DNA from: UBA8437 sp003445035
Lineage (GTDB): Bacteria; Planctomycetota; Planctomycetia; Planctomycetales; Planctomycetaceae
Direction of reading: 5' to 3'
NCBI GenBank assembly: GCA_937901285.1
Contig: CALCHI010000434.1
Span: 1-9,501, forward strand
Length of the DNA stretch: 9,501 nucleotides
The notes under the pieces are model-generated. The model ran no database searches. It worked only from the letters and a program-made list of their open reading frames with translations, and was not told the DNA's origin. Both the position numbers and the translations under genes were made by a program. The first letter of the stretch is position 1, and each line of letters begins with the position of its first letter. Positions 1-7,291 of the stretch are shown one piece after another.

Positions 1-757
1 CGCCGGGGCCGGTGCCGACGTGGTGGTGGTCGACCGTGACGAAGAATCCAACCGGCAGACGGCTGCCGAAATCGAGCAACTCGGTCGCCGTGCCCTGCCG
101 GTCTCTTGCGACGTGTCGGACTGCGACGCGATCGAGGCACTGTACCGGACGATCGATACGGAGTTCGGTCGGATCGATGTTGCCGGCAACGTGGCCGGTG
201 AGGGGGTGCTTGCCGAGCCTGACGAGATGACCCGCGAGGAGTTGCTCGAGGCTTTCAATGGCCTGGTGATTGGCCGGTTCGTGTCGTGTCGCGAGGCGGG
301 CAAGCGGATGCTGGCTGCCGGCCGGGGCAGCATTATCAACATCGGTTCGCTGGCCTCGATCAGTGCCCTGGGCCGACGACACCTCTCGTACTCGATGGCC
401 ATGGGTGCCGTCGTGCAGATGACCCGGGAGCTTTCGACCGAGTGGTCCGGTCGGGGGGTGCGGGTCAACGCGATCCTGCCCGCCCAGGTGATCAACCCGG
501 GACTGACACGCCGTATGGAATCCGATCCGCACCTGGAACGGATGTTCCTGGGCGGCATTCCCGCCGGTCGGATGGGTGTGCCGGATGACATCCGGGGGTT
601 GTCATTGTTGCTGGGATCCGATGCCGGCAGTTGGATCACAGGGGCGTTGATTCCGATGGACGGTGGCAACCTGGCGATGAACGCCGGAGGCACCCCGGGC
701 TGGTTGCGGGCCGAGTCGGCCGATGGTTTCGAATCGGGCGGTGGCCGTCGGAGTTAG
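1..757 (+). CDS. SDR-family NAD-type oxidoreductase, 5' partial
   Basis: This is a classical short-chain dehydrogenase/reductase that would catalyse NAD(H)-linked oxidation or reduction of a small alcohol or carbonyl. The frame is open from base 2 (Ala-Gly-Ala-Gly-Ala-Asp then a Val-rich strand), so the GTG at 20 is internal and the N-terminal TGxxxGxG Rossmann motif lies upstream of the window. Numbering from base 20, the second strand ends in Asp-Arg-Asp (residues 5-7), which favours NAD over NADP. N57-V-A-G matches the NNAG motif, N80 is the helix-4 Asn, S110 in IINIGS is the catalytic Ser, and Y124 is the catalytic Tyr. NPGLTRR and ITGALIPMDGG are typical C-terminal elements. The oddity is M128 (bases 401-403, ATG), where YxxxK normally has Lys. 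A tail of about 25 residues follows MDGG. The stop is TAG at 755-757, with the next gene 9 bases on, probably in one operon. The family call is firm; the substrate is unknown and activity is doubtful. Confidence 0.9.
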   Translation, partial: AGAGADVVVVDRDEESNRQTAAEIEQLGRRALPVSCDVSDCDAIEALYRTIDTEFGRIDVAGNVAGEGVLAEPDEMTREELLEAFNGLVIGRFVSCREAGKRMLAAGRGSIINIGSLASISALGRRHLSYSMAMGAVVQMTRELSTEWSGRGVRVNAILPAQVINPGLTRRMESDPHLERMFLGGIPAGRMGVPDDIRGLSLLLGSDAGSWITGALIPMDGGNLAMNAGGTPGWLRAESADGFESGGGRRS

Positions 758-766
758 GTCCAGGAC

Positions 767-1828
767 ATGACCAATCTCGAACCGGGTCCCGCTTCGCTTG
801 CCGAGTGCCGCATCGTGCGGCTCAATGCCGAGTTGTTTCCCCCGTCGCAGGAGGAACGCGAGGCGTGCGGACGATTCGGGATCGAGCCGGTGCCGGTCGA
901 GGCGGGGACGGTGGCCGAGTTGCAGCAGGTGGTGGCCGGGGCCGATGCGGTGTTTGCCGTCAGCGTGAACCTGCCGGCGGAGGTGATCGGGGCAATGGAC
1001 CGCTGTCGGGTGATTTCCAGGATGGGTGCCGGCACCGACCGGATTGATGTCCAGGAGGCCACACGTCGGGGAATCCTGGTGACCAACGTTCCCGATTTCT
1101 GTGTCGAGGAGCAGGCCGACCACGCGATGGCGATGCTGCTGGCTCTCGAGAGGCAACTCAAGCGGATGGACCATGACACGGCCGCCGGTCACTGGACCGG
1201 TTCGCGAAAGGCCTCGGGCCGAAACCACCGTTTGCCCGGCCGGACGTTGGGGCTGGTCGGCTTCGGCCGCTCGGCCAAGGCGATGGCCAGGCGAGCACGC
1301 GGGTTCGGACTGCAGGTGCTGGCGACGAGGCGACGGGAGGTGGACGACCCGGAAGTGGCCGAACTGGAAGTCGAGCTTGTTCGGCTTGAGGAACTGCTTG
1401 TCCGGTCTGATTACGTCTCGCTGCACCTGCCGCTGACGGCCGAGACCCGGCACCTGCTCGATGCCCAGGCCCTGTCCCGGATGAAACCGGATGCGATCCT
1501 GATCAACACCTCGCGGGGGGCGATTGTCGATGAGGACGCGCTGGTCACGGCCCTGGACGAGAAACGTCTGCGTGGAGCCGGGCTGGACGTGTTCGAGCGG
1601 ATCAACGTGCACGATCCCGACGAGGTGCCTCCAACCGGTGACCCGCTGCTCGGGCGAGACGACATCGTGCTGACGCCCCACGTGGCTGCCTTCAGCGTCG
1701 AGAGTCGACGGGACGTGGTCGAAGGGAGCGTCACCAACCTGGTCGATGTCCTCCAGGGCCGCTGGCCGACTGGCGAGAACATCGTCAACCCGGCCGTCAC
1801 CCCGCGGTGGCCGCTGGTGGAACGCTAG
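767..1828 (+). CDS. D-isomer-specific 2-hydroxyacid dehydrogenase (SerA/CtBP-like)
   Basis: This 353-residue soluble protein belongs to the D-2-hydroxyacid dehydrogenase family, whose members interconvert 2-oxoacids and D-2-hydroxyacids with NAD(H); phosphoglycerate dehydrogenase is one member. The N-terminal catalytic half includes ISRMGAGTDRIDV (residues 83-95) and NVPDFCVEEQADHAMAMLL (107-125). The nucleotide-binding domain has GLVGFGRSAKAMA (162-174), a GxGxxG/A fingerprint. LINTSRG carries catalytic Arg250, and TPHVA carries catalytic His305. The usual catalytic Glu, in DVFExEP, aligns here with Ile279 (DVFERIN). There is no C-terminal ACT or ASB domain, so it is the short form rather than full-length SerA. 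The ATG at 767 is 9 bases after the SDR stop, with AGGA just upstream. Its TAG stop overlaps the stop of the convergent gene. The substrate cannot be read from the sequence; pairing with an SDR suggests hydroxyacid or sugar-acid metabolism, which is inference. Confidence 0.92.
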   Translation: MTNLEPGPASLAECRIVRLNAELFPPSQEEREACGRFGIEPVPVEAGTVAELQQVVAGADAVFAVSVNLPAEVIGAMDRCRVISRMGAGTDRIDVQEATRRGILVTNVPDFCVEEQADHAMAMLLALERQLKRMDHDTAAGHWTGSRKASGRNHRLPGRTLGLVGFGRSAKAMARRARGFGLQVLATRRREVDDPEVAELEVELVRLEELLVRSDYVSLHLPLTAETRHLLDAQALSRMKPDAILINTSRGAIVDEDALVTALDEKRLRGAGLDVFERINVHDPDEVPPTGDPLLGRDDIVLTPHVAAFSVESRRDVVEGSVTNLVDVLQGRWPTGENIVNPAVTPRWPLVER

Positions 1829-1832
1829 CGGC
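1810..1832. terminator. Weak hairpin at the convergent gene junction
   Basis: GCCGCT (1810-1815) and AGCGGC (1827-1832) form a perfect 6-base stem around an 11-base loop. It covers the shared CTAG at 1825-1828 that contains both stop codons. An overlapping 8-base palindrome, CGCTAGCG, spans 1823-1830. There is no T-run on either side, so this is at best a weak bidirectional terminator and may be chance in GC-rich coding DNA. Confidence 0.3.
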
Positions 1833-3342
1833 GGACGTCGAGTTCAACGGCTCGCGCCACCCTCGCGGCCTTGCTGGTCTTTGCCTGTTTGACCAGGACC
1901 AGCTTCACGAGGTTGTCACCCCTGGCAATCAGGGAGGGGGAGACCGATGTTTCCAGGCGGTCCTTTCCGGCCGATTTCCAGCCGGTGACCGGTTTGCCGC
2001 CGATCGTCACGTTGATCCGGTCTCCGGCCTGCAGGCTGTCCACCTGCAGCCGAAGCGTCAACGACTTTGTTTTCCTCGTGAGGTCTTCACGGACTCGCAA
2101 CCGAAGTCCCAGCGGACGACCCGGTTCGAGTGCCTTGGGCAGAATGCAGTGCAGCCAGTTGCTGGGATACTCGCCGGCCGGCCGTCCCCGGTCGACCACG
2201 AACATCAACTCGGGTTCGCTCGCTCGCAGGCCCGCGGGGTCCCCGATGCGGTCGAGCATCGAGGCCATCCAGGGACCGGTCTGTTCGGAGTTGTCGAGGG
2301 TATGCGGGAACCAGTTGAACAGGTAGATGCCGTCGGCTCCCTGCTGCCAGTAATTCAGCGCGATGGCGGCGGCGAGCTTGCGGGGGATCGGCGAGTAACG
2401 GCTCGGCCAGCCGTAGAGACACGGGTACACGTGAACACCGCGGGGGCGGGCCAGCTTGCGGAACTGGGCGATCTCGATGTCGATCACTCCGCTGCCCAGG
2501 ATCACGTGGTCGACCAGGCCCCGTTCGATCCACTTGGCCACTTCGAAACCGTCGCGACCGCATGCATCCAGCGACTCGTCAACGCGGACGGCCAACTGCA
2601 GTCGGCGTCCTCGTTTTTTCGACTGTTGCTGGAGCAACCGGTGGTACCTGGACACCAGTTCGGTCAGCAGTGGTGCGTTCTTCTTCTCGGTGCCGGGCAG
2701 GAAATAGGGGGCACCGCGGAGGAAGTCGACCTCGAGTCCGTCGAAATCGTACTTGGTGAAGATTTCCTCGATCGCCCGGAACTTCAGATCACGGACTTCC
2801 TTCACTGCGAAGTTCAGCGCCGTCGGGTAACTGGTCACCGCTCCGTACTTCTTCTTTCCCAGCAGCCATTCGGGATGCTTGATCTTGAACGTCGGCTGTT
2901 CGCTGAGGATGAACGAGTCGTGGATGTCGTTGATCCGGAACGAGTAGAAGACGTCGAGCTTTCGCTTGTGGGCTTCGCGAACGACCACACGCGGCGGATC
3001 GTTGCCCTGGTCGATCAGGGCCTGCAGTTTCGGATCGGCTTTTCCCACGCGGGCCCCGGTTCGTTCCAGCACCCGGCTGTCGTAGTTGGCCGTGTTTCCT
3101 CCGGATCCGTCACACCAGAACAACGCGTCGACGTGGCTGTTCTCAAGAGGACCGAAGAGGTTGGCGATCCACTGATCGAGATCTCCCTTGGCGTCCTTGA
3201 AGACGCCGTGACCATCGCTGTTGAAGATCACGCGATACCGTTTCGGAGAATCCGGCCCGGGTTCGGCCGCACCGGCCACGGCAGCCATCGAGGACGAGAC
3301 GAGGGCCAGCAGGGTGAAGCGTACGACGAGCGAGAGGTTCAT
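1825..3342 (-). CDS. Exported TIM-barrel glycoside-hydrolase-like protein
   Basis: The gene encodes 505 residues from the ATG at 3342. That start gives a clear Sec signal peptide (MNLSLVVRFTLLALVSSS, then Met-Ala-Ala-Val-Ala-Gly-Ala, cleavage near Ala-Glu). A TTG at 3369 would add nine residues in front of the signal and is less likely. Numbering from 3369, the mature protein opens with a strand, YRVIFNSDG (45-53). Further barrel-like elements are DALFWCDG (81-88), LDVFYSFRINDIHD (138-151), KYDFDGLEVDFLR (206-218), LAVRVDES (259-266) and GADGIYLFNWFPH (344-356). The acidic strand ends resemble family-10-like glycosyl hydrolases and related GHL barrels, with E213/D215 as candidate catalytic or metal residues. 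After about residue 400 comes a beta-rich tail, possibly an accessory sandwich. It is the last gene of the minus-strand cluster, 23 bases after the 242-residue gene. Export and a glycoside-hydrolase-like fold are fairly secure; the exact family, substrate and activity are not. Confidence 0.75.
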   Translation of the reverse strand: MNLSLVVRFTLLALVSSSMAAVAGAAEPGPDSPKRYRVIFNSDGHGVFKDAKGDLDQWIANLFGPLENSHVDALFWCDGSGGNTANYDSRVLERTGARVGKADPKLQALIDQGNDPPRVVVREAHKRKLDVFYSFRINDIHDSFILSEQPTFKIKHPEWLLGKKKYGAVTSYPTALNFAVKEVRDLKFRAIEEIFTKYDFDGLEVDFLRGAPYFLPGTEKKNAPLLTELVSRYHRLLQQQSKKRGRRLQLAVRVDESLDACGRDGFEVAKWIERGLVDHVILGSGVIDIEIAQFRKLARPRGVHVYPCLYGWPSRYSPIPRKLAAAIALNYWQQGADGIYLFNWFPHTLDNSEQTGPWMASMLDRIGDPAGLRASEPELMFVVDRGRPAGEYPSNWLHCILPKALEPGRPLGLRLRVREDLTRKTKSLTLRLQVDSLQAGDRINVTIGGKPVTGWKSAGKDRLETSVSPSLIARGDNLVKLVLVKQAKTSKAARVARAVELDVRR

Positions 3343-3365
3343 GAGTGCGATTCCGGGATGTCGGG

Positions 3366-4094
3366 TCAAATGGAGGGCTGTCCGACGGCGAACACCGAGT
3401 TGGTGGCCGGCCGGCTGATCGGATTCGAGTAGTGGTGGACTGTTGAGACTTCCTGGCCGTCGCGCGTGACCGGGGTCGGTTGTTCGATGACGAAGTCGGC
3501 GAAGTGCCCTGCGTTGAATGCGACGTAGGCCAGCCGCACGCTGTCGACGGCCGGCTGGTGGCGTTCGGAAAGATCCGGCAGCGCGACCGGGCCGGTGTCG
3601 ACCTGGTAGATGCTCTTGTCGAGGCTGATGTTCATCGTCTTGACCGGGTACTCGATCACCGCTCGCAGCCCCGATTCGGTGTTGGCGATCTCGGTCCTGG
3701 CCACGATCGGAACCTCGGTGGCCGTCACGTCCCGGATCTCCTCGAACGTTGTCAGTTCGCGGACCGGCTCGCCGTAGACCAGTCGGTAGTCGGGTGCGCC
3801 CCAGAGATCGACCGGGCGGATTTCGCGATAGGTTTCGCGGGCATCAGCGTGTCGCCGGAAAATCAGCAGGCGGTCACCACCGAAGATCGGCATGAAATCG
3901 TAGTTGGGTGACATGAACAGGTCGGATTCTGCAAACGTGTTCTCGCTCTTGCACGATCCGCACTGCAGGAACGTCACCTGGCCGCCGTCGCGGTCGTCGT
4001 GAAGCACCGTGCGGCTCTCGATCCAGAACCGCACGGCGTTGAAGCTGGCCGTGTTGCAGATGAACGACCGACCGTAGTCCAGGCACTGTGTCAT
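3366..4094 (-). CDS. Protein of unknown function, 242 residues
   Basis: I do not recognise this family. The ATG at 4094 (MTQCLDYGRSF) is preferred over a GTG at 4175, because the longer form would overlap the upstream gene by 68 bases and add a low-complexity Ser/Thr/Pro tail. No clear Shine-Dalgarno precedes 4094. The protein has no signal peptide or membrane segment. Cys4, Cys13 and a C-x-x-C (Cys45 and Cys48 in LQCGSCKSEN) lie in the N-terminal 50 residues and could bind a metal or form disulfides. The rest is rich in short beta-type segments (DRLLIFRRH, YRLVYGEPV, LRAVIEYPV, VRLAYVAFNAGHFADFVIE). It sits 13 bases after the propeller gene and 23 bases before the TIM-barrel gene, so it is probably cotranscribed with two exported proteins. 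A role in the same substrate pathway is inference only. Confidence 0.8.
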   Translation of the reverse strand: MTQCLDYGRSFICNTASFNAVRFWIESRTVLHDDRDGGQVTFLQCGSCKSENTFAESDLFMSPNYDFMPIFGGDRLLIFRRHADARETYREIRPVDLWGAPDYRLVYGEPVRELTTFEEIRDVTATEVPIVARTEIANTESGLRAVIEYPVKTMNISLDKSIYQVDTGPVALPDLSERHQPAVDSVRLAYVAFNAGHFADFVIEQPTPVTRDGQEVSTVHHYSNPISRPATNSVFAVGQPSI

Positions 4095-4107
4095 CGAGTC
4101 GGCCCGA

Positions 4108-5727
4108 TCACTGGTCGTAGGACTGGATGTAGTGAGCGTGTCGGGTGCCGGGCGTGATCGAGTAGAGCTTGGCACCCTTGAGATGGAAGCGGAGCCTGAT
4201 GGGGCGTCCCTGCAGTTGGTGCAGGTCGGCTTGTCCTTTCCAGGCCAGCTTGTGGCTGATGCTGTCGGAGGTCAGCGGCACCGAGGATTCGATCCCGAAG
4301 TTCTTGATCGGTTTCCCCTCGGCATCAAGTGCCTCGACGGTCAGCGAACCGCCCTTGGCCTCGGCGTTGACCGTCAGCGTGTCGCCCAGGAACAGGATCG
4401 GCCGGGTGGTCATCGAACCACCCTTGGGCCCGGCTTCGACCGAGACGAACCCGTCGACTCGCAAAGTGGCCAGGCCGACGCCCTTCTTGGGTGGCTTGGG
4501 GTTGGGGTCCAGCTTGGGGGGATCGCCGGTCCAGGTCCACCAGTGCTTGGCGTTGGTGCCGGCGTAGTAGAAGTGAATGCGGTCGCCGACGACGATCGGG
4601 TCGGGAGTGAAGTACGGCGTCACATAGCCCCAGTCCCAGTCCTTCTTCTTCATGTTGCCGTAGGGCAGGAACACCGATGCACGGGCCCTGGGACCCCAGT
4701 CCCGCTTCGCCATCAACTCGGAGTAGGAGACCGTGCCACTGCCACCGACCCGCGACCAGATCACCCCGTCGCGGCTGTAGGCCAGTTGCAGGTCCTGCCG
4801 GTCCGTCCACGGCTTGTCGGGAGTGATCTGTTTCAGTGACTCGTTGTGATAGGCCCCGATCAGGCCGATGAAGCCACCGGCGTAGGGCATGGGGGCCATC
4901 TGGTAGAACTGGGTCTGTTGCACCTCATCGCGGGTTGTGCGGCGGAACACGGTGATCTTCGGCGACCAGTGGAGGAAATCCTCGCTCTCGGTCCGAGCGA
5001 CCAGTCGCACGTTGGGAGGGCCGAATCGCAGGATCGCCATGTAGCGGCGGTTGCGGGAATCCCACAGTGGGCAAACCTGCGTGTCGCTGAAGGGAATGAT
5101 CTTCAGCGGCTTGACCGTCTTCCAGTGAATTCCATCGGGTGAGAAGCCGGCGCTGCTCATCCACGAGCTCGACTTGTTGTTGGGAGCGCAGCTGAAGAGC
5201 ATCTTGTAACGCCGTGCCGGATCGGGGTCGTGCTCGTCGCGGATGATTCCCGGGCACTGGAATCCAGGGACGTCCGGCGGCGTGACGAGATTGCTGCCGG
5301 TGTCCTTGTTGATCACCGGCTTGGTCCACTTCACCCCGTCCCGGGAGGTGGCCAGGCAGAGGTTGCCTTCGGAGATCCCCTTCTTCTTTTTCCAGGTCTG
5401 GTACCACATCCGGAACAACTTGGTCTTCGGGTCGTAGTGCACCGTCCCGTATCCGGGCCCGCCCACTTCCCACGGCTTGTCCGCGACCAGCACCGGGTTC
5501 TGTTTGTGCTTGACCGGCTGGTTCAGTTTTCGGCGGGCTCCCTTCATCGAGGAGATCAGCCGACCGTCGATGAACAACTCGGTTTCTCTGAGCAGGATCA
5601 CGCTCGCGGCGTTCGAGTCGTTGAGGTCCTTGAACAGGCCGTCGGGGGCTTTCAGGGGCTTTGCGGCCGGAAGTGACGCGACAGTCACCAACAACAGGAT
5701 GGCGGTAGAGAGGTTGAATCGACTCAT
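4108..5727 (-). CDS. Exported beta-propeller protein, GH32/GH43-like
   Basis: The gene encodes 539 residues from the ATG at 5727. That start gives a short Sec signal (MSRFNLSTAILLLVTVASLP, then Ala-Ala); an in-frame TTG at 5784 would put 19 residues in front of it. Four repeats of the S-x-D-G-x-x-W type occur: TSRDGVKW (127-134), FSPDGIHW (195-202), SEDFLHW (248-254) and YSRDGVIW (317-324). These are the blade signatures of five-bladed propellers (GH32, GH43, sialidase-like). RDEHDPDPARRYKMLF (163-178) and VGDRIHFYYAGTN (380-392) also fit such folds. After about residue 430 there is a beta-sandwich-like tail with SLTVEALDAEGK and a closing LRFHLKGAKLYS, commonly seen in planctomycete exported proteins. 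The gene is the first of the minus-strand cluster, facing the DUF1501 gene across a 153-base control region. A glycan-acting enzyme or binding protein is likely; substrate and catalytic residues are not assignable. Confidence 0.8.
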   Translation of the reverse strand: MSRFNLSTAILLLVTVASLPAAKPLKAPDGLFKDLNDSNAASVILLRETELFIDGRLISSMKGARRKLNQPVKHKQNPVLVADKPWEVGGPGYGTVHYDPKTKLFRMWYQTWKKKKGISEGNLCLATSRDGVKWTKPVINKDTGSNLVTPPDVPGFQCPGIIRDEHDPDPARRYKMLFSCAPNNKSSSWMSSAGFSPDGIHWKTVKPLKIIPFSDTQVCPLWDSRNRRYMAILRFGPPNVRLVARTESEDFLHWSPKITVFRRTTRDEVQQTQFYQMAPMPYAGGFIGLIGAYHNESLKQITPDKPWTDRQDLQLAYSRDGVIWSRVGGSGTVSYSELMAKRDWGPRARASVFLPYGNMKKKDWDWGYVTPYFTPDPIVVGDRIHFYYAGTNAKHWWTWTGDPPKLDPNPKPPKKGVGLATLRVDGFVSVEAGPKGGSMTTRPILFLGDTLTVNAEAKGGSLTVEALDAEGKPIKNFGIESSVPLTSDSISHKLAWKGQADLHQLQGRPIRLRFHLKGAKLYSITPGTRHAHYIQSYDQ

Positions 5728-5755
5728 GGACAGGGGTTCCGTAGAAATGGCGAGA

Positions 5756-5783
5756 TTGATTCGAATCGGTGAAGACTTATACA
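5756..5783 (+). promoter_or_regulatory. Candidate promoter for the DUF1501 gene
   Basis: TTGATT (5756-5761) and TATACA (5778-5783) are separated by 16 bases, each matching a sigma-70-type element at 4 of 6 positions. Transcription would start near 5790, about 90 bases before the ATG at 5881. A perfect 10-base palindrome, GATTCGAATC (5758-5767), overlaps the -35 element and spacer and could be an operator. On the other strand, TATAAG (5776-5781) overlaps the same -10 and could serve the divergent propeller cluster, although no well-placed -35 was found for it. Confidence 0.4.
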
Positions 5784-5811
5784 ATCCATTAACGCGATTT
5801 GAGGTTCAATC

Positions 5812-5850
5812 GTCGACGACCGATTTCTTTAGGTTAGAGGTGTCGACGAC
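5812..5850. repeat. 9-base direct repeat in the divergent control region
   Basis: GTCGACGAC occurs at 5812-5820 and again at 5842-5850. The two copies are 30 bases apart start to start, close to three turns of the helix, so both would lie on the same DNA face. Each copy contains the GTCGAC palindrome. They lie in the presumed 5' leader of the DUF1501 transcript and upstream of the propeller cluster. A regulator-binding pair is possible, but nine bases of repeat in GC-rich DNA may also be chance. Confidence 0.35.
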
Positions 5851-5880
5851 AGTTGGGATTACTCACAGCGGAGTCTACCG

Positions 5881-7287
5881 ATGACGAGTTCAGCCAGCCA
5901 CGGGTACGAGCACGACGCTCACCACGCCGATCAGACTCTCGCTTCGCCATTTCGTCCGGCTGCTGAAGATACGATCCGTGTCGGTTCCCGGCGTTGGTTC
6001 CTTCAGACGGGAGCCGCGGGCGTGGGCGGGCTAACGTTGCCCGAGTTGCTGGCGGCTCGCCAGGCCTCGGCTGCCGGGGGTGCGACCGGTTCAAACAACC
6101 CCAAGGCGGTGATCCTGTTCTGGCTTTCCGGCGGTCCCAGCCAACTCGATTTGTGGGATCCCAAGCCGAACGCCCCGCGCGAGGTACGAGGGCCCTACGG
6201 GACGATCCCGACGGCGATTCCCGGTGTACGTTTTGGCGAGCACCTGCCGATGCAGGCGGCGATGGCCGACAGGTTGTCGATCCTGCGGGCGGTCGACTGC
6301 AGCGCCAGCAACCACACACCGATCACGATGCAGGCGGGCAACCCGCTGGCGCGGCGGACCAACGACGGCAAGGACGGCGGCGGTTATCCCTCGATGGGAT
6401 CGGTGGTCTCGAAGTTCCGTGGCGGCAACGATGCCGACATGCCCGGGTTCGTGGGACTGGCCAATAGTTGGACCAGCGACGTCTACGGCGCCGGAGAAAT
6501 GGGGCCCGCGCACGAACCGGTCAAGGGGCTTGAGTTGACCGGAAAATTCGCGTTGCCCAAGGGGATCGCGGCATCCCGGTTGGCCGACCGGGCCGGTTTG
6601 CGTCAGGAATTCGATCGTTTTCGTCGTGATCTTGATCAACGCAACACGCTGGCTCGACTCGACCAGAACCAGAGGCGGGCCTACCAGATGGTCGTCTCGG
6701 GCAAGGTCCAGAAGGCTTTCGACATGTCGCAGGAGGCCGCGACAACCCGTGACGCGTATGGGCGTTGTAGCGTGGGTGAAAAGGCATTGCTGGCCAGGCG
6801 ACTGGTCGAGCACGGCGTGACATTCGTGTTGGTCAGCGGCGCGTGGGGTTACTTCGACCATCACGGCGACGATATCCGCTGGGGCGGGATCAGCAAGGGG
6901 CTGACACCGCTTTGCCCGCGGATCGACCGCGCGATGGCAACCCTGGTGACCGATCTCGAGACCCGCGGACTGCTCGATGACACCTTTGTGATGATGATGG
7001 GAGAATTCGGCCGTACGCCGAAGATCAATGAAAAGGCCGGGCGTCACCACTGGACGAAAGTGATGTCCATGGTTGTGGCCGGCGGCGGAATGCCGGCCGG
7101 GCAGGTGATCGGTGAGAGCGACCGCAATGGGTCGGCGGTGAAAGCCGGAGCGGTGCGTCCCCAGGACCTCGCTGCGACTACCTACCGCCACCTCGGCATC
7201 GGGCTCGACACGCACTGGACCAACCGCCGCGGCCGGCCGATCCCGATCGTTGCCGAAGGCGGGCGTCCGATTCCCGAGTTGCTCTAA
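5881..7287 (+). CDS. DUF1501 protein, Tat-exported
   Basis: This 468-residue protein belongs to the DUF1501 family (alkaline-phosphatase/sulfatase-like fold), very abundant in planctomycetes and of unproven biochemical function. A twin-arginine signal, SRRWFLQTGAAGVGG (residues 36-50), follows a 35-residue leader and indicates Tat export. Family hallmarks are AVILFWLSGGPSQLDLWDPK (76-95), GEHLPMQA (119-126), SNHTPITMQAGN (143-154), GYFDHHGD (323-330), LLDDTFVMMMGEFGRTPKIN (364-383), GRHHW (387-391) and VVAGGGMPAGQVIGESD (398-414). D326, H328, E375, R378, H389 and H390 are plausible metal or active-site residues. Length and ends fit a complete family member. The ATG is supported by GGAG at 5870-5873, seven bases upstream. 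Planctomycete DUF1501 genes often sit beside DUF1549/DUF1553 cytochrome-type genes, but here the gene stands alone, divergent from the glycan cluster. A strong hairpin follows the stop. Confidence 0.95.
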   Translation: MTSSASHGYEHDAHHADQTLASPFRPAAEDTIRVGSRRWFLQTGAAGVGGLTLPELLAARQASAAGGATGSNNPKAVILFWLSGGPSQLDLWDPKPNAPREVRGPYGTIPTAIPGVRFGEHLPMQAAMADRLSILRAVDCSASNHTPITMQAGNPLARRTNDGKDGGGYPSMGSVVSKFRGGNDADMPGFVGLANSWTSDVYGAGEMGPAHEPVKGLELTGKFALPKGIAASRLADRAGLRQEFDRFRRDLDQRNTLARLDQNQRRAYQMVVSGKVQKAFDMSQEAATTRDAYGRCSVGEKALLARRLVEHGVTFVLVSGAWGYFDHHGDDIRWGGISKGLTPLCPRIDRAMATLVTDLETRGLLDDTFVMMMGEFGRTPKINEKAGRHHWTKVMSMVVAGGGMPAGQVIGESDRNGSAVKAGAVRPQDLAATTYRHLGIGLDTHWTNRRGRPIPIVAEGGRPIPELL

Positions 7288-7291
7288 CGCG

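Noticed and set aside
602..1681. Long minus-strand frame of 359 codons opposite the two dehydrogenase genes
   Set aside because: Both enzymes on the + strand show clear family motifs here. The antisense product is rich in Arg, Gln and His with no recognisable domain, as expected for a GC-rich shadow frame.
1807..3432. Long + strand frame of 541 codons opposite the TIM-barrel gene
   Set aside because: The minus strand has a signal peptide and barrel motifs over the same bases. The + strand product has no motif, and its start lies inside the end of the dehydrogenase gene.
4095..4175. GTG start at 4175 giving a 27-residue N-terminal extension to the unknown gene
   Set aside because: The extension overlaps the upstream gene by 68 bases and is low-complexity Ser/Thr/Pro. 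The ATG at 4094 gives a normal 13-base operon gap.
4132..4839. Plus-strand frame of 235 codons opposite the propeller gene
   Set aside because: It is a shadow of the minus-strand propeller gene, with a Gly/Val/Arg-rich product lacking motifs.
6091..7215. Minus-strand frame of 374 codons inside the DUF1501 gene
   Set aside because: The DUF1501 motifs on the + strand are unambiguous across the whole stretch, and the antisense product has no domain-like pattern.
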